Assembly (NCBI RefSeq): GCF_022601675.1
Contig: NZ_JAKVIL010000002.1
Location: 248,001-312,000 of the forward strand
From: Ancylobacter gelatini
Lineage (GTDB): Bacteria > Pseudomonadota > Alphaproteobacteria > Rhizobiales > Xanthobacteraceae
DNA length: 64,000 nucleotides
Direction of reading: 5' to 3'
Shown here: positions 46,418-55,633 of the stretch, one piece after another
Position numbering within the stretch: the first letter of the stretch is position 1
Layout: each line of letters begins with the position of its first letter
Notes under the pieces: generated by a model
What the model saw: only the letters and a program-made list of their open reading frames with translations
Databases searched by the model: none
What the model was told of the DNA's origin: nothing
Made by a program: the position numbers and the translations under genes

Positions 46418-47734
46418 TCAGCGCCGGCCGAAGGCGGCCGCGATGCGCCGGTTGGCGATGAGCATGGCGAGGGCGGTGGCGATGCTCGCGACCGGAACCG
46501 CCAACATGCCGAGAGCCAGTCCATTGGGGATGTGCGCGGCCGTCGCCGCATCGCTGACGAGGCCGACGATGAGCGGTCCGAGTGCCGGGCCCATCAGCCC
46601 GGAGCCGACCATGACGATGCTGGTGGCCTGCGCCTCCTTGCCTTTTCCGGCAACGAGATGCGCGGCGCCGAACGCCCATGGCAGCATGAAGCTGAAGGAC
46701 AGCATGCCCGGCACCAGCAGGGCGACGGCCACCCAGCCGAGGGGGGCGAACAACGCCGCCGATGTGGTCACGCTGGCGATCAGGAACAGGATGGCGGGCG
46801 GGCCCAGCACCCGGCCGCTGCCGGACTGCACCGCGCGGTCGAACATGCGTCCGCCGATGACCGTTCCGAAAATTCCCATCAGTCCCTGCAGCAGCCCGAA
46901 GGCGAGCCCCGCCTGCGACGCGGTGAATCCATGGACGCGCATCAGGAAGGGGGCCGCGAAGGCATAGAACGGGGCCGAGGCGAAGCCGACCGCGATCGCG
47001 GCGACGAAAAGCCAGCGAAAGGCCGGCGTCGCCAGCAGCCGCGCGCTGGAGCGCAGGAACGTGTCGCCATTGGCGGTGGACTGCCGCAGCGGCAGCATCG
47101 GGCCGATGACGAGGAAAGCCAGCAGGCCGATGGCACCGCCAATGGCCCCCGCGCCGATCAGCGCCACCCGCCAGCCCAGGGCGTCGGCCACCGCGCCCCC
47201 GGCGGCGAACCCCACCATCGCCCCGATCGGCATGCCCATGGCAAACAGCCCGATCGCGAGGCCGCGTCGTTCGGGCCGGATCTTCCGGGCGATGATGGCG
47301 TGACCCGCCGGGAAGGCGCCCGCCTCTCCCGAGGCGACGCCGAAGCGGGTCAGCGCCAGCATGAGGAAGCTCGCGGCCGCCCCGCCGAGCGCCGTCATCG
47401 CGCTCCAGACAAGGATGCAGCCGACAAGCACGACGCGCGGCGAGCCGCGATCCGCCGCACGGGCGAGCGGCAGTGAAAGCAGGGTGTAGCAGATGGCGAA
47501 CGGGATGCCGGTCAGCAGACCGATCTGCGTGTCATTCAGGGAAAGGTCGAGCCGGATGGCCTCGGCCATGATGAAAGGCAGAATCCGATCGACTTGTGAA
47601 ATGGTGCTTACGAGGAAAAGTGTCAAAAGTATTGCATATCCATGCGCGCCACTCACGTATTCGCTACCGGAAGCGGCGGGTGGATAGCGGATATCCTTTA
47701 TGGCATCTATTGATCTCGCGGCAGTTTCAGTCAT
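46418..47734 (-). CDS. MFS transporter
   Basis: The 438-residue protein has 12 predicted membrane helices and the MFS loop LPLARAADRGSPRVV (motif A-like) with a central loop after helix 6. The first helix contains the sequence STISQVDRILPFIMAEAI, common in the spinster and anion:cation symporter groups. It probably imports an organic acid, but the substrate cannot be predicted. It is divergent from the AraC regulator, 51 bases away. Confidence 0.82.
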   Translation of the reverse strand: MTETAARSIDAIKDIRYPPAASGSEYVSGAHGYAILLTLFLVSTISQVDRILPFIMAEAIRLDLSLNDTQIGLLTGIPFAICYTLLSLPLARAADRGSPRVVLVGCILVWSAMTALGGAAASFLMLALTRFGVASGEAGAFPAGHAIIARKIRPERRGLAIGLFAMGMPIGAMVGFAAGGAVADALGWRVALIGAGAIGGAIGLLAFLVIGPMLPLRQSTANGDTFLRSSARLLATPAFRWLFVAAIAVGFASAPFYAFAAPFLMRVHGFTASQAGLAFGLLQGLMGIFGTVIGGRMFDRAVQSGSGRVLGPPAILFLIASVTTSAALFAPLGWVAVALLVPGMLSFSFMLPWAFGAAHLVAGKGKEAQATSIVMVGSGLMGPALGPLIVGLVSDAATAAHIPNGLALGMLAVPVASIATALAMLIANRRIAAAFGRR

Positions 47735-47785
47735 CCTGAGCAGGCTCCTAGCTGGGTCGCACCACTAAGCTAGAAGGAGTGGCCG

Positions 47786-48829
47786 ATGGTCAGAATGCCC
47801 GAACCGTCAATAAATCTGCCTATTCCTCCAGCCGCCCCTCCGCTTCCCATCAGGGGGGAGCGGGCCGGCCGGGGGCAGAACGAACCGGAGGCGTATGTGT
47901 CGTCATCGCTGTTTGAGGCCGTCACCGACTACATCGACAGCAAGGGTGGCGGGCAGGGCCTGTTCACGACACCGATGTCGGGGGTCAACTTCATTCGCTC
48001 CTTCCAGGAAGTGATGCCCCACCGCAAGGTCTACCAGCCCTCGCTCTGCGTGGTGCTTCAGGGAGCGAAGCAGATCCTCTTCGGCGGCGATACGCTCGAC
48101 TATGGCCGCATGGAATGCCTTGTCGTCAGCATAGAACTGCCGGCGGCCGGCCGCATCATTACCGCCAGCGCCGACGAGCCCTTCGTCGGCCTCACCATCG
48201 ATCTCGATGTCGCGGTCATCCGGGACATGGTGCAGGGGATGGACGACCTGTCGGAGGAGGATGTCAGCAGCGGCCCCTGCGTGTTCGTGGCCGACGTGGA
48301 TGAGCCGCTGGCGGAATGCATCCACCGTCTGGTGCGGATGTCGCACACGCCGAAAGCCGTCCCCATCCTCTATCCCTCGGTGATGCGCGATATCTGCTAC
48401 TGGTTGCTCAGCGGCCCGCACGGCGCCGAGGTCCGCAAGCTGTCGCTGCCGGCGTCGGCGACCGAGCGGGTCGCCACGGCCATCCATCTCATCCGCGCGA
48501 ACATCGCCCAGCCGATGCGGGTGGAGCAGCTCGCGGATGCGGCGCGCATGAGCCCGTCATCCTTCCATCAGCATTTCAAGGCACTGACCTCGATGACGCC
48601 GCTGCAATACCAGAAGCAGTTGCGGCTGCTGGAGGCGCGGCGCCTCATGGTCGCGAATGCCGCCAGCGTCGCCGATGCGTCGTACAAGGTCGGCTATGAA
48701 AGCGCCTCCCAGTTCAGCCGCGAATACTCCCGGATGTTTGGGATCGCCCCGAAGCGCGACGTGTTGAACCAGCATCGCCTGTATCGCTCGCTGACCGGCC
48801 GCGACCTGCCCACCGCCCCCATGCCCTGA
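47786..48829 (+). CDS. AraC-family transcriptional regulator
   Basis: The 347-residue protein has an N-terminal AraC_N-type cupin domain (about 55-220, with YQPSLCVVLQGAKQILFG and ECLVVSIELPAAG) and two C-terminal HTH motifs (about 238-335: VEQLADAARMSPSSFHQHFKAL and VADASYKVGYESASQFSREY, the latter 20 residues). It probably controls the divergent MFS transporter gene. The first 35 residues are Pro-rich and a later start is possible. Confidence 0.9.
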   Translation: MVRMPEPSINLPIPPAAPPLPIRGERAGRGQNEPEAYVSSSLFEAVTDYIDSKGGGQGLFTTPMSGVNFIRSFQEVMPHRKVYQPSLCVVLQGAKQILFGGDTLDYGRMECLVVSIELPAAGRIITASADEPFVGLTIDLDVAVIRDMVQGMDDLSEEDVSSGPCVFVADVDEPLAECIHRLVRMSHTPKAVPILYPSVMRDICYWLLSGPHGAEVRKLSLPASATERVATAIHLIRANIAQPMRVEQLADAARMSPSSFHQHFKALTSMTPLQYQKQLRLLEARRLMVANAASVADASYKVGYESASQFSREYSRMFGIAPKRDVLNQHRLYRSLTGRDLPTAPMP

Positions 48830-48856
48830 CACCACGCAACCCTCGCGCCTCGATCG

Positions 48857-48900
48857 CGCCCCGCCTGTCAGCCGATGCCGGCCTGACCGCGGGGCGTTTT
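48857..48900 (+). terminator. Rho-independent terminator after the AraC gene
   Basis: CGCCCCGC (48857-48864) pairs with GCGGGGCG (48889-48896) and is followed by TTTT. The 24-base loop can itself form a short inner hairpin. It starts 28 bases after the stop codon. Confidence 0.7.
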
Positions 48901-49214
48901 CGTTCGCGCCGCGAGCCGGTCCCGCCCCCGGGCTTCACCCGCTGCGACCGTTGGCGGAGGCCGCGACGCGCGGGTGCTCGAATGGAGGATCAGGCAGATT
49001 TTTTGCGCGTTCCGGCATTCGTCCCCGTTCCGCCGGCGCGTAACCTTTCCGCTCGTTGACAGCTCAGGTCACGGCCGGCGGGTGTCGCCGGCGACGGATC
49101 AACTCGGGTGGCGCCACCGCAGGGTGGGCGCGGCGGCGCGGGCCGCTGGCCATCATCCTGCCCGGTGACCGGACACGGATCCCCGGCGGCCATCCCCTGG
49201 AACAGGAATTCCCC
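48901..49214. other. Intergenic region before DUF2147 gene
   Basis: About 310 bases downstream of the terminator. No supported gene was found; an ORF starting at 49056 only becomes protein-like at the signal peptide (49215). Confidence 0.5.
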
Positions 49215-49685
49215 ATGCTCAGCTTTGTGATGAGACACGTGCTGGCCGCCGGTCTCGCGGCCGCCACAGCCACGCTTCCCTCCGGCCACGCGACGGCCCA
49301 GGCCACCTCGGCGCACCAGATCATCGGGGTCTGGGAAGCCATGGACGGCGGTATCAAGCTCGAGATTTTCGACGCCGGCGGCAGCTATGCGGCGCGCATG
49401 CTCTATGGCCGGCTGCTGGTGGAGGCTGACGGCAAGACGTTCAAGAAAGACACGCTGAACCCCGATCCCGCGCTGCGCGGCCGGTCGCTGGAGCGGGCCG
49501 TGGTCATGACCGATCTCGCATGGGACGAGCGCGACCGCCGCTGGGAAGGCGGGAATTTCTACAGCGGCGCGACCGGCCGCACCGTATCCGCGCAGGCGGA
49601 ACTGGTGGGCGACACGATGGAAGTCCGCGCCTATGTCGGTGCGCCCCTGCTCGGCCAGACCATCGTGTTCCGGCGCGTGCCCTGA
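49215..49685 (+). CDS. DUF2147 secreted protein
   Basis: The 156-residue protein has a Sec signal peptide (likely cut after ATAQA, about residue 29-30) and a DUF2147 domain: IIGVWEAMDGGIKLEIFDAG near the start and GRSLERAVVMTDLAWDE, then WEGGNFYSGATGRTVSA. DUF2147 proteins are small periplasmic lipocalin-like proteins of unknown function; GFYSG/NFYSG-type motifs are characteristic. An alternative start is 15 bases downstream (ATG 49230). Confidence 0.82.
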   Translation: MLSFVMRHVLAAGLAAATATLPSGHATAQATSAHQIIGVWEAMDGGIKLEIFDAGGSYAARMLYGRLLVEADGKTFKKDTLNPDPALRGRSLERAVVMTDLAWDERDRRWEGGNFYSGATGRTVSAQAELVGDTMEVRAYVGAPLLGQTIVFRRVP

Positions 49686-49856
49686 CCCCGGCGGTTTGTA
49701 CGAATAGGCAGATTTTCGTGCTCGCCATGGCGCGGCCGTCAAGCCTCACGCCACGCCTCGCGCCACGCCTCACTCTCACGCCAGACCTCTCTGCCGGACG
49801 CGCCGTGTCGCCTGACGCGGCGCGTTTCCGGCTCCACTCAGAACCAGCATGGATCC

Positions 49857-50777
49857 ATGATGACACATTGGACAACGCGGGACATTCCCCCGCAACACGG
49901 GCGCTCGGCCATTGTCACCGGCACGGGCGGGCTCGGCTATGAGACGGCTCTCGCTCTTGCGCGTGCCGGGGCGAGCGTGGTGATCGTCGGACGAAATCCG
50001 GCGAGAGGTGCGGCTGCCGTGGCCGCCATCGGCAAGCAGGTGCCGGACGCGCAGCTTCGCTTCGGCGAGGTTGACCTCGCCAGCCTCGCCTCGATCTCCG
50101 CATTCGCCGCCCGGCTTTCCGGAGAGCAGGACAGTCTCGATCTTCTCGTCAACAATGCCGGCGTCATGACCCCGCCGAAGCGCTGCGTGACGCATGACGG
50201 CTTCGAACTCCAGTTCGGCACCAATTATCTCAGCCACTTCGCGCTTACCGCGCATCTGCTGCCGTTGCTGAAGAGGGGGCACCAGCCGCGCGTCATAACC
50301 GTGGGCAGTGTCGCGGCCCGCCGCGGCGCCATCGATTTCGACGATCTGCAGGCCGAGCGCAGCTACCGGCCATTCCCCGTCTACGCCCAGTCGAAGCTCG
50401 CCTGCCTTATGTTCGCCTTCGAACTGAGCCGGCGCAGCCGGGCGAGGGGATGGGGCGTTGACAGCCTGGCGGCGCATCCCGGCCTGTCGCGCACCAATCT
50501 CCTCTACAACGCGCCCGGCCGGCAGCCGCTGGGCACCTACATGATGCGCCGCACCTTGCGCTTCCTGCTCCAGTCCGCGGCGCAGGGCGCGCTGCCGACG
50601 CTGTTTGCCGCCACCGATCCGGGCGCGCGCGACGGCGCTCACTATGGCCCCGACCGGCTGTGGGGCACACGCGGCCACCCGGCAGAGGAGACGCCGCCCG
50701 CGCAGGCACGCGACGCCGCCGTGGCTGCGCGGCTCTGGCAGATATCCGAGGAGTTGGCCGGGGTCCGTTACGAGTAG
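49857..50777 (+). CDS. Short-chain dehydrogenase/reductase
   Basis: The 306-residue Rossmann protein has the cofactor motif TGTGGLGYETALALA (TGxxxGxG), NNAGVM and the catalytic S-Y-K set with Ser in VGSVAARRG and YAQSK. The pattern and length resemble the retinol dehydrogenase/protochlorophyllide reductase-like SDR group. The natural substrate is unknown. The 170 bases upstream include imperfect CACGCCTC repeats (49745-49783). Confidence 0.85.
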   Translation: MMTHWTTRDIPPQHGRSAIVTGTGGLGYETALALARAGASVVIVGRNPARGAAAVAAIGKQVPDAQLRFGEVDLASLASISAFAARLSGEQDSLDLLVNNAGVMTPPKRCVTHDGFELQFGTNYLSHFALTAHLLPLLKRGHQPRVITVGSVAARRGAIDFDDLQAERSYRPFPVYAQSKLACLMFAFELSRRSRARGWGVDSLAAHPGLSRTNLLYNAPGRQPLGTYMMRRTLRFLLQSAAQGALPTLFAATDPGARDGAHYGPDRLWGTRGHPAEETPPAQARDAAVAARLWQISEELAGVRYE

Positions 50778-51127
50778 CGGCGACGGGGCGGCGGCCACGG
50801 CGCGCGGAACGTTTTGCTGTTGAGCGAGACAAAAGCGCTTGATCTTTCGCTGTGCATGATCATAGATGATATAGGATATTGCATTTAAGGAGCCGTTCGG
50901 AGCCTTGAGTGGAGGGCCGCCGCATGACCGCCGCTCCGTCGGTCTGGAATCGGGGGCTACCGGCGCGAGATCCCCTCCCTGCGTCGCATCGCGTGCGAGC
51001 GAAGGGAGGCAACGAGAACAAGAAGTGCGCCGTCCAAGGCGCACGTCGCCACATCGCAATTGCGCGCTGAACATCGCAGACGGCGAGAGGCCGTCGCGCG
51101 GGGCAGCGGCGCAGGGAGGAAAATGAC
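50778..51127. other. Promoter region of the tct operon
   Basis: About 350 bases without a gene. It contains the GntR operator-like site at 50866-50884 next to an AT-rich block that could be the promoter, leaving a long 5' leader of about 240 bases before tctC. A strong binding site (GGGAGGA, 51114-51120) precedes the GTG start. Confidence 0.5.
50866..50884. promoter_or_regulatory. Putative GntR operator upstream of tctC
   Basis: ATGATATAGGATATTGCAT shares 13 consecutive bases (in reverse complement ATATCCTATATCAT except for one base) with the site before the gntR gene and 14 of 19 positions with the site before the CoA-transferase gene. It lies 244 bases before the tctC start codon. Confidence 0.6.
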
Positions 51128-52150
51128 GTGAAAAATCAAGTGTTCCGTGCCGGCCTGCTCACGGCGACCGCGCTGGCCTTCGGCCTTACCGCTTCGGGTG
51201 CCGCTCTCGCGGAATGGAAGCCCGACCGTCCGGTCGAGCTGGTCGTGTCTGCCGGTCCGGGCGGTGGTTCGGACATCTTCACGCGCGTCGTGCAGGCCGC
51301 GCTGACCAAGAACTCGCTGGTGTCGACACCGCTTCTCGTCGTGAACAAGCCGGGCGGCTCCGGTTCCGAGGCGTTCGCCTATGCCGAGGACAATCCCGAC
51401 AGCCCGTACAAGCTCTATTTCGGCACCCAGGACGCTTATGTGCTGCCGCTCACCACCAAGGTGACCTACAGCATGAAGGACCTGAAGCCGCTGATGACCA
51501 TGGCGTCGGACGTGTTCATCCTGTGGACCAACCCGAAGGCTTCCGGCATCAATACCGCGCAGGAATTCGTCGAGAAGGCCAAGGCCGCCCCCGGCAAGGT
51601 GCGCATCTCCGGTGCCAAGGCAAAGGACGCCGACGAGACGCTGGTGACGTTGATCGAGCGCGCGGCCGGCATCGATCTCGCCTACATCCCCTACAAGAGC
51701 GGCAGCGAGGCGGCCATTCAGGTCGCGGGCGGCCATGTCGAGGCCAACACCAACAATCCGAGCGAGAGCCTGGAGCAGTGGAAGGCCGGCAACCAGAAGC
51801 CGCTCTGCGTCTTCACCAGCGAGCGCCTGGCGGACAAGACCGTCGTGGCTGATGGCGTGAGCTGGGCGGATATCCCGACCTGCGTCGAGGCCGGCATCAA
51901 TGTGAAGGACTTCCTCCAGCCGCGCACGGTGTGGATGGGCGCGAACGCGCCGGCCGAGGCGGCGGCCTATTACACCGACCTTCTGAAGAAGGTGGCCGAT
52001 ACGCCGGAGTTCAAGGATTACTCCACGCGCAACGTCCAGATCAACAAGGTGCTCGTCGGCGATGAATTCAACGCCTATGTCGCCGAACAGGTGAAGAACT
52101 ACGAGAAGATCTACAAGGATAACGGCTGGCTGCTGTCCTCCGGGCAGTAA
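51128..52150 (+). CDS. tctC: Tripartite tricarboxylate transporter substrate-binding protein (TctC)
   Basis: The 340-residue periplasmic protein has a Sec signal peptide (cut near ALA-EW, about residue 28) and the TctC/Bug fold: PVELVVSAGPGGGSDIFTR near the start and DLAYIPYKSGSEAAIQVAGG in the middle. It captures a carboxylate and delivers it to TctAB. The GTG start at 51128 is preceded by GGGAGGA at 7 bases; an ATG at 51123 is out of frame and stops at once. It is the first gene of the catabolic operon. Confidence 0.92.
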   Translation: MKNQVFRAGLLTATALAFGLTASGAALAEWKPDRPVELVVSAGPGGGSDIFTRVVQAALTKNSLVSTPLLVVNKPGGSGSEAFAYAEDNPDSPYKLYFGTQDAYVLPLTTKVTYSMKDLKPLMTMASDVFILWTNPKASGINTAQEFVEKAKAAPGKVRISGAKAKDADETLVTLIERAAGIDLAYIPYKSGSEAAIQVAGGHVEANTNNPSESLEQWKAGNQKPLCVFTSERLADKTVVADGVSWADIPTCVEAGINVKDFLQPRTVWMGANAPAEAAAYYTDLLKKVADTPEFKDYSTRNVQINKVLVGDEFNAYVAEQVKNYEKIYKDNGWLLSSGQ

Positions 52151-52203
52151 TCCCCGCTCGTCAGCCGCTACGGCGGTGTCCGTCCTCGTGGAGTTAAGTT
52201 CGG

Positions 52204-52731
52204 ATGGAAATATCCCGCAACACCATGGAAGTGGCTGCGGCCGCGACGACCGCCCTTGTCGGGGCGGTCGTCTGCTACGGCTCGCTTGAGAACGGTATTG
52301 CCTGGGGCGAGTCCGGGCCGCAGCCCGGCTACTTCCCCTTCTGCATCGGCAGCCTGATCGTCGCCGGCAGCCTTGCCAACATCGTCTACACGCTGTGGAA
52401 GGGCGCGGCGCGAGCATCCGCCGTCGGTCCGGCGGGCGAGGCTGCCGGCGTCGTCGCGGCCGAGCCGTTCATCGACGGCACGCGCCTGCGCCAGCTGGCG
52501 GCGTTCTTCCTGCCGATCCTGGCCATGGTCGTCATCTCGGCCGGGCTCGGTCTCTATATCGGCATGGCGCTGTACATCTTCTATGCCATGCGGGTGTCGG
52601 TAGGTTACCGCACCATCACCAGCCTGCTGATCTCCGCCGCAGTGGTGCTCATCAACTTCTTCATCTTCGAGACCGTCTTCCTGGTTCCGCTGCTCAAGGG
52701 ACCGATCCTCGAATATTTCGGCATCTACTGA
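52204..52731 (+). CDS. tctB: Tripartite tricarboxylate transporter small membrane subunit (TctB)
   Basis: A 175-residue protein with four predicted membrane helices (about 10-30, 42-62, 98-120 and 135-160), the length and topology of TctB. GPQPGYFPFCIGSLIVAGSL in the first third is characteristic of the family. It forms the membrane complex with TctA encoded 32 bases downstream. Confidence 0.9.
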   Translation: MEISRNTMEVAAAATTALVGAVVCYGSLENGIAWGESGPQPGYFPFCIGSLIVAGSLANIVYTLWKGAARASAVGPAGEAAGVVAAEPFIDGTRLRQLAAFFLPILAMVVISAGLGLYIGMALYIFYAMRVSVGYRTITSLLISAAVVLINFFIFETVFLVPLLKGPILEYFGIY

Positions 52732-52763
52732 AATAAAATCAAGAAGAGCTGAGGAAACGACCC

Positions 52764-54308
52764 ATGGGCAATTTCGGCCAATTGATGGATGGCTTCGCCA
52801 TCGCCCTTACGACACACCACATCATGGTGATGGTGATCGGTGTGCTGCTCGGCCTGGTGGTCGGCGTGCTGCCGGGCCTTGGCGCCCCGAATGGCGTGTC
52901 GCTGCTGCTGCCGCTGACCTTCACCATGGACCCGATCTCGGCGATCATCCTGCTGACCTCGATGTATTGGGGCGCGCTGTTCGGCGGCTCGACCACCTCC
53001 ATCCTGTTCAACATTCCCGGCGAGCCGTCCTCGGTGGCCACCACCTTCGACGGCTACCCCATGGCCAAGCGCGGCGAGGCGGTCCGGGCGCTGACGCTGG
53101 CGTTCTCCTCCGCGGGCTTCGGTGCGCTGGTCGGCGTCCTCGTCATCACCCTGCTGTCCGGCTGGGTGGCGAATTTCGCGCTGCGCTTTGGCTCCCCGGA
53201 ATATTTCGGCGTCTACTTCCTCGCCTTCGCCAGCTTCATCGGCATGTCCGGCGGCTCGCCGTTCAAGACGCTGGTGTGCATCATGCTGGGCCTTGCGGCC
53301 GGCACGGTCGGCATGGACACGATTTCCGGCGAGGGGCGGCTCACCTTCGGCATCGCCGATCTGACGCGCGGCATCTCGTTCCTGATCGTGGTCATCGGCC
53401 TGTTCGGGCTCGGCGAACTGCTGGTGACGGTCGATGAGGGCTACAAGTTCGACGGCGTTAAAGCCAAGCTCAGCCTGTCGGTCATCTTCCGCACGCTGCT
53501 GGAACTGCCGCGCTACTGGGTCACGCTGCTGCGCAGCGCGCTGGTGGGCTGCTGGATGGGCATCACCCCCGGCGGCCCGACCGCCGCCTCCTTCATGAGC
53601 TACGCGCTGGGCCGCCGTTTCTCGCGGCGCGGCAGGTTCTTCGGCAAGGGCGAGCCGGAAGGCATCGTCGCGCCGGAGACCGCGGACCACTCCGCCGGTT
53701 CCTGCGCCCTGCTGCCGATGCTGGCGCTCGGCGTTCCCGGCTCGGCCACGGCGGCCGTCATGATGGGCGGCCTGATGATCTGGGGCCTGTCGCCCGGCCC
53801 GATGCTGTTCACGACCCGTCCGGATTTCGTCTGGGGCCTCATCGCCTCGATGTATGCCGGCAACCTCATCGCCGTCGTGCTGGTGCTCACCACCGTCCCG
53901 CTGTTCGCCTTCATCCTGCGCGCGCCGTTCTCGGTGGTCGGGCCGCTGATCGCGATCATCTGCGTCATCGGCGCCTATACCGTGTCGAACCACATGTTCG
54001 ACGTGTGGCTGGCGCTGATCTTCGGCATCGTCGGCTACGTCTTCAAGAAGCTCGACTATCCGCTCGCGCCCTTCGTTCTCGCCGTGGTGCTGGGGGACAA
54101 GGCGGAGGATGCCTTCCGCCAGTCCATGCTGTCCTCCGGCGGCTCGCTCACTGTCTTCTTCGAGACGCCGCTGGTGGGAACGATGATGGGCCTGGGCATC
54201 CTGCTGCTGCTGCTTCCCCTGCTGTCGCTGCTGTTCGGCGCGATCTTCGGGCGCGGCGGCGGGGCGGATGCCGGGGAGGCGGCCGACCACCAGACGTCCC
54301 GACCCTAG
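52764..54308 (+). CDS. tctA: Tripartite tricarboxylate transporter large membrane subunit (TctA)
   Basis: The 514-residue protein has about 12 membrane helices and the TctA signatures GVLPGLGAPNGVSLLLPLTF and YWGALFGGSTTSILFNIPGE, and a second, repeated set near LPMLALGVPGSATAAVMMGG. It drives secondary transport of the substrate bound by TctC. The AGGAAA site precedes the ATG at 52764. The energy source is probably an ion gradient, from family knowledge. Confidence 0.95.
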   Translation: MGNFGQLMDGFAIALTTHHIMVMVIGVLLGLVVGVLPGLGAPNGVSLLLPLTFTMDPISAIILLTSMYWGALFGGSTTSILFNIPGEPSSVATTFDGYPMAKRGEAVRALTLAFSSAGFGALVGVLVITLLSGWVANFALRFGSPEYFGVYFLAFASFIGMSGGSPFKTLVCIMLGLAAGTVGMDTISGEGRLTFGIADLTRGISFLIVVIGLFGLGELLVTVDEGYKFDGVKAKLSLSVIFRTLLELPRYWVTLLRSALVGCWMGITPGGPTAASFMSYALGRRFSRRGRFFGKGEPEGIVAPETADHSAGSCALLPMLALGVPGSATAAVMMGGLMIWGLSPGPMLFTTRPDFVWGLIASMYAGNLIAVVLVLTTVPLFAFILRAPFSVVGPLIAIICVIGAYTVSNHMFDVWLALIFGIVGYVFKKLDYPLAPFVLAVVLGDKAEDAFRQSMLSSGGSLTVFFETPLVGTMMGLGILLLLLPLLSLLFGAIFGRGGGADAGEAADHQTSRP

Positions 54309-54389
54309 ACCCTCGCATCCAGCCGCGGCGCGATCTGGCGCTGTTTGCGGGATCAAGGTATCATAAAACCTCTATCAGTGAGTTGCGCC

Positions 54390-55613
54390 ATGTTCGGAGC
54401 CCTGCGTCTACCCCACACCATCCTCTTCGGCGGCGGCCAGCGTCACGTCATCGGTTCGGCGGCCGCGCGCTTGGGAACGCGCACGCTGGTGTGCACCGAT
54501 GCCCGCATGGCGCAACTCGCCGTCTTCGCCGACCTCCTCAAGGACCTTGAGGCGCACGGCGTCGAGGCACGGGTCTACGACCAGACCATCGCCGACCTGC
54601 CGATCGAATCGATCAAGGAGTGCGTGGCCGGCGTCGGCGACTTCAAGCCGGACAGCATCATCGGCATTGGCGGCGGCAGCTGCATCGACATGGCGAAGGT
54701 GGTCTCGGTGCTGCTCACCCATGGCGGCGAGCCCAGCGCCTATTACGGTGAATTCGCCGTTCCCGGTCCCGTCGTGCCGCTGATCGCGGTGCCCACCACC
54801 TCCGGCACCGGCTCCGAGGTCACCCCGGTCGCGGTCATCCTCGACAGCGCCCGCGGCACCAAGATCGGCATCGCCAGCCCGTACATCATCCCACACATGG
54901 CGGTGTGCGACCCCGAGTTGACCATGACCTGCCCGGTCGGCCTCACCGCCTGCTCGGGCGCGGATGCGCTGGCCCATGCCGTCGAGGCGTTCACCAGCAA
55001 GACCCGTCCGGCCGACGCGATGCTGACCGAACAGCACGTCTTCATCGGCAAGAACATGCTCTCGGACCACTTCGCCCGGCTCGCGGTCTCGAACGTGTTC
55101 CGCTATCTCGCCCGCGCCTGCAAGGACGGCAGCGATGTCGAGGCCCGCGAGGGCATGATGCTGGCCTCGCTGGCGGCCGGCTGCGCCTTCGGCACGGCGG
55201 GCACGGCGGCGGCCCATGCGCTGCAATATCCGGTCGGCAACCTCACCCACACCTCGCATGGCGATGGCGTCGGCGCGCTGCTGCCCTTCGTCATGCAGTT
55301 CAACCGCTCCGCCAGCCCGGACGCCTTTGCGGAACTGGCCGGCGTGGTGGGTCTCGGCGATGCGTCGATGAGCGCAGACCAGCGTTCGCAACTCTTCATC
55401 GACGAGGTGGCGCAGCTATTCGCCGACATCGGCATTCCCCGCTCGCTCCAGGCGCTCGGCCTTGCGTCGGGTCATGAGAACGACGTCGCCGCCGGCGCGC
55501 TGAAGGCCGAGAGGCTGGTGAAGAACAATCCGCGCCCGCTGGACCTCGCCGCGATGCTCCACATCACGCAGGCCGCCTTTGCCGGCGAGCGTGCCGCGCT
55601 GCGCAATCTCTGA
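54390..55613 (+). CDS. Iron-containing alcohol dehydrogenase (group III type)
   Basis: The protein has 407 residues from ATG 54390 (ORF open to 54345). NAD site: GIGGGSCIDMAKV, and PTTSGTGSEVTPVAVI. Metal ligands are provided by Asp and His in CSGADALAHAVEAF and by the histidines in THTSHGDGVGALLP. Such enzymes oxidise hydroxy acids or diols to (semi)aldehydes. Together with the next gene, a semialdehyde dehydrogenase, this fits oxidation of a hydroxyacid such as 4-hydroxybutyrate, though that substrate is an inference. Co-transcribed with the tct genes by position. Confidence 0.85.
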   Translation: MFGALRLPHTILFGGGQRHVIGSAAARLGTRTLVCTDARMAQLAVFADLLKDLEAHGVEARVYDQTIADLPIESIKECVAGVGDFKPDSIIGIGGGSCIDMAKVVSVLLTHGGEPSAYYGEFAVPGPVVPLIAVPTTSGTGSEVTPVAVILDSARGTKIGIASPYIIPHMAVCDPELTMTCPVGLTACSGADALAHAVEAFTSKTRPADAMLTEQHVFIGKNMLSDHFARLAVSNVFRYLARACKDGSDVEAREGMMLASLAAGCAFGTAGTAAAHALQYPVGNLTHTSHGDGVGALLPFVMQFNRSASPDAFAELAGVVGLGDASMSADQRSQLFIDEVAQLFADIGIPRSLQALGLASGHENDVAAGALKAERLVKNNPRPLDLAAMLHITQAAFAGERAALRNL

Positions 55614-55633
55614 CCATCATCGGGATACAGATC

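Noticed and set aside
49740-49783. CACGCCTC-type short repeats before the SDR gene, considered as a CRISPR-like or regulatory array
   Set aside because: Units are only 8-11 bases, irregular and GC-rich, with no spacers. Best read as low-complexity sequence. No CRISPR array was seen anywhere in the window.
52725-54356. 543-codon minus-strand ORF opposite tctA
   Set aside because: The translation is almost all charged residues, Gln, His and Gly with no hydrophobic core. The plus strand encodes a normal 12-helix TctA.
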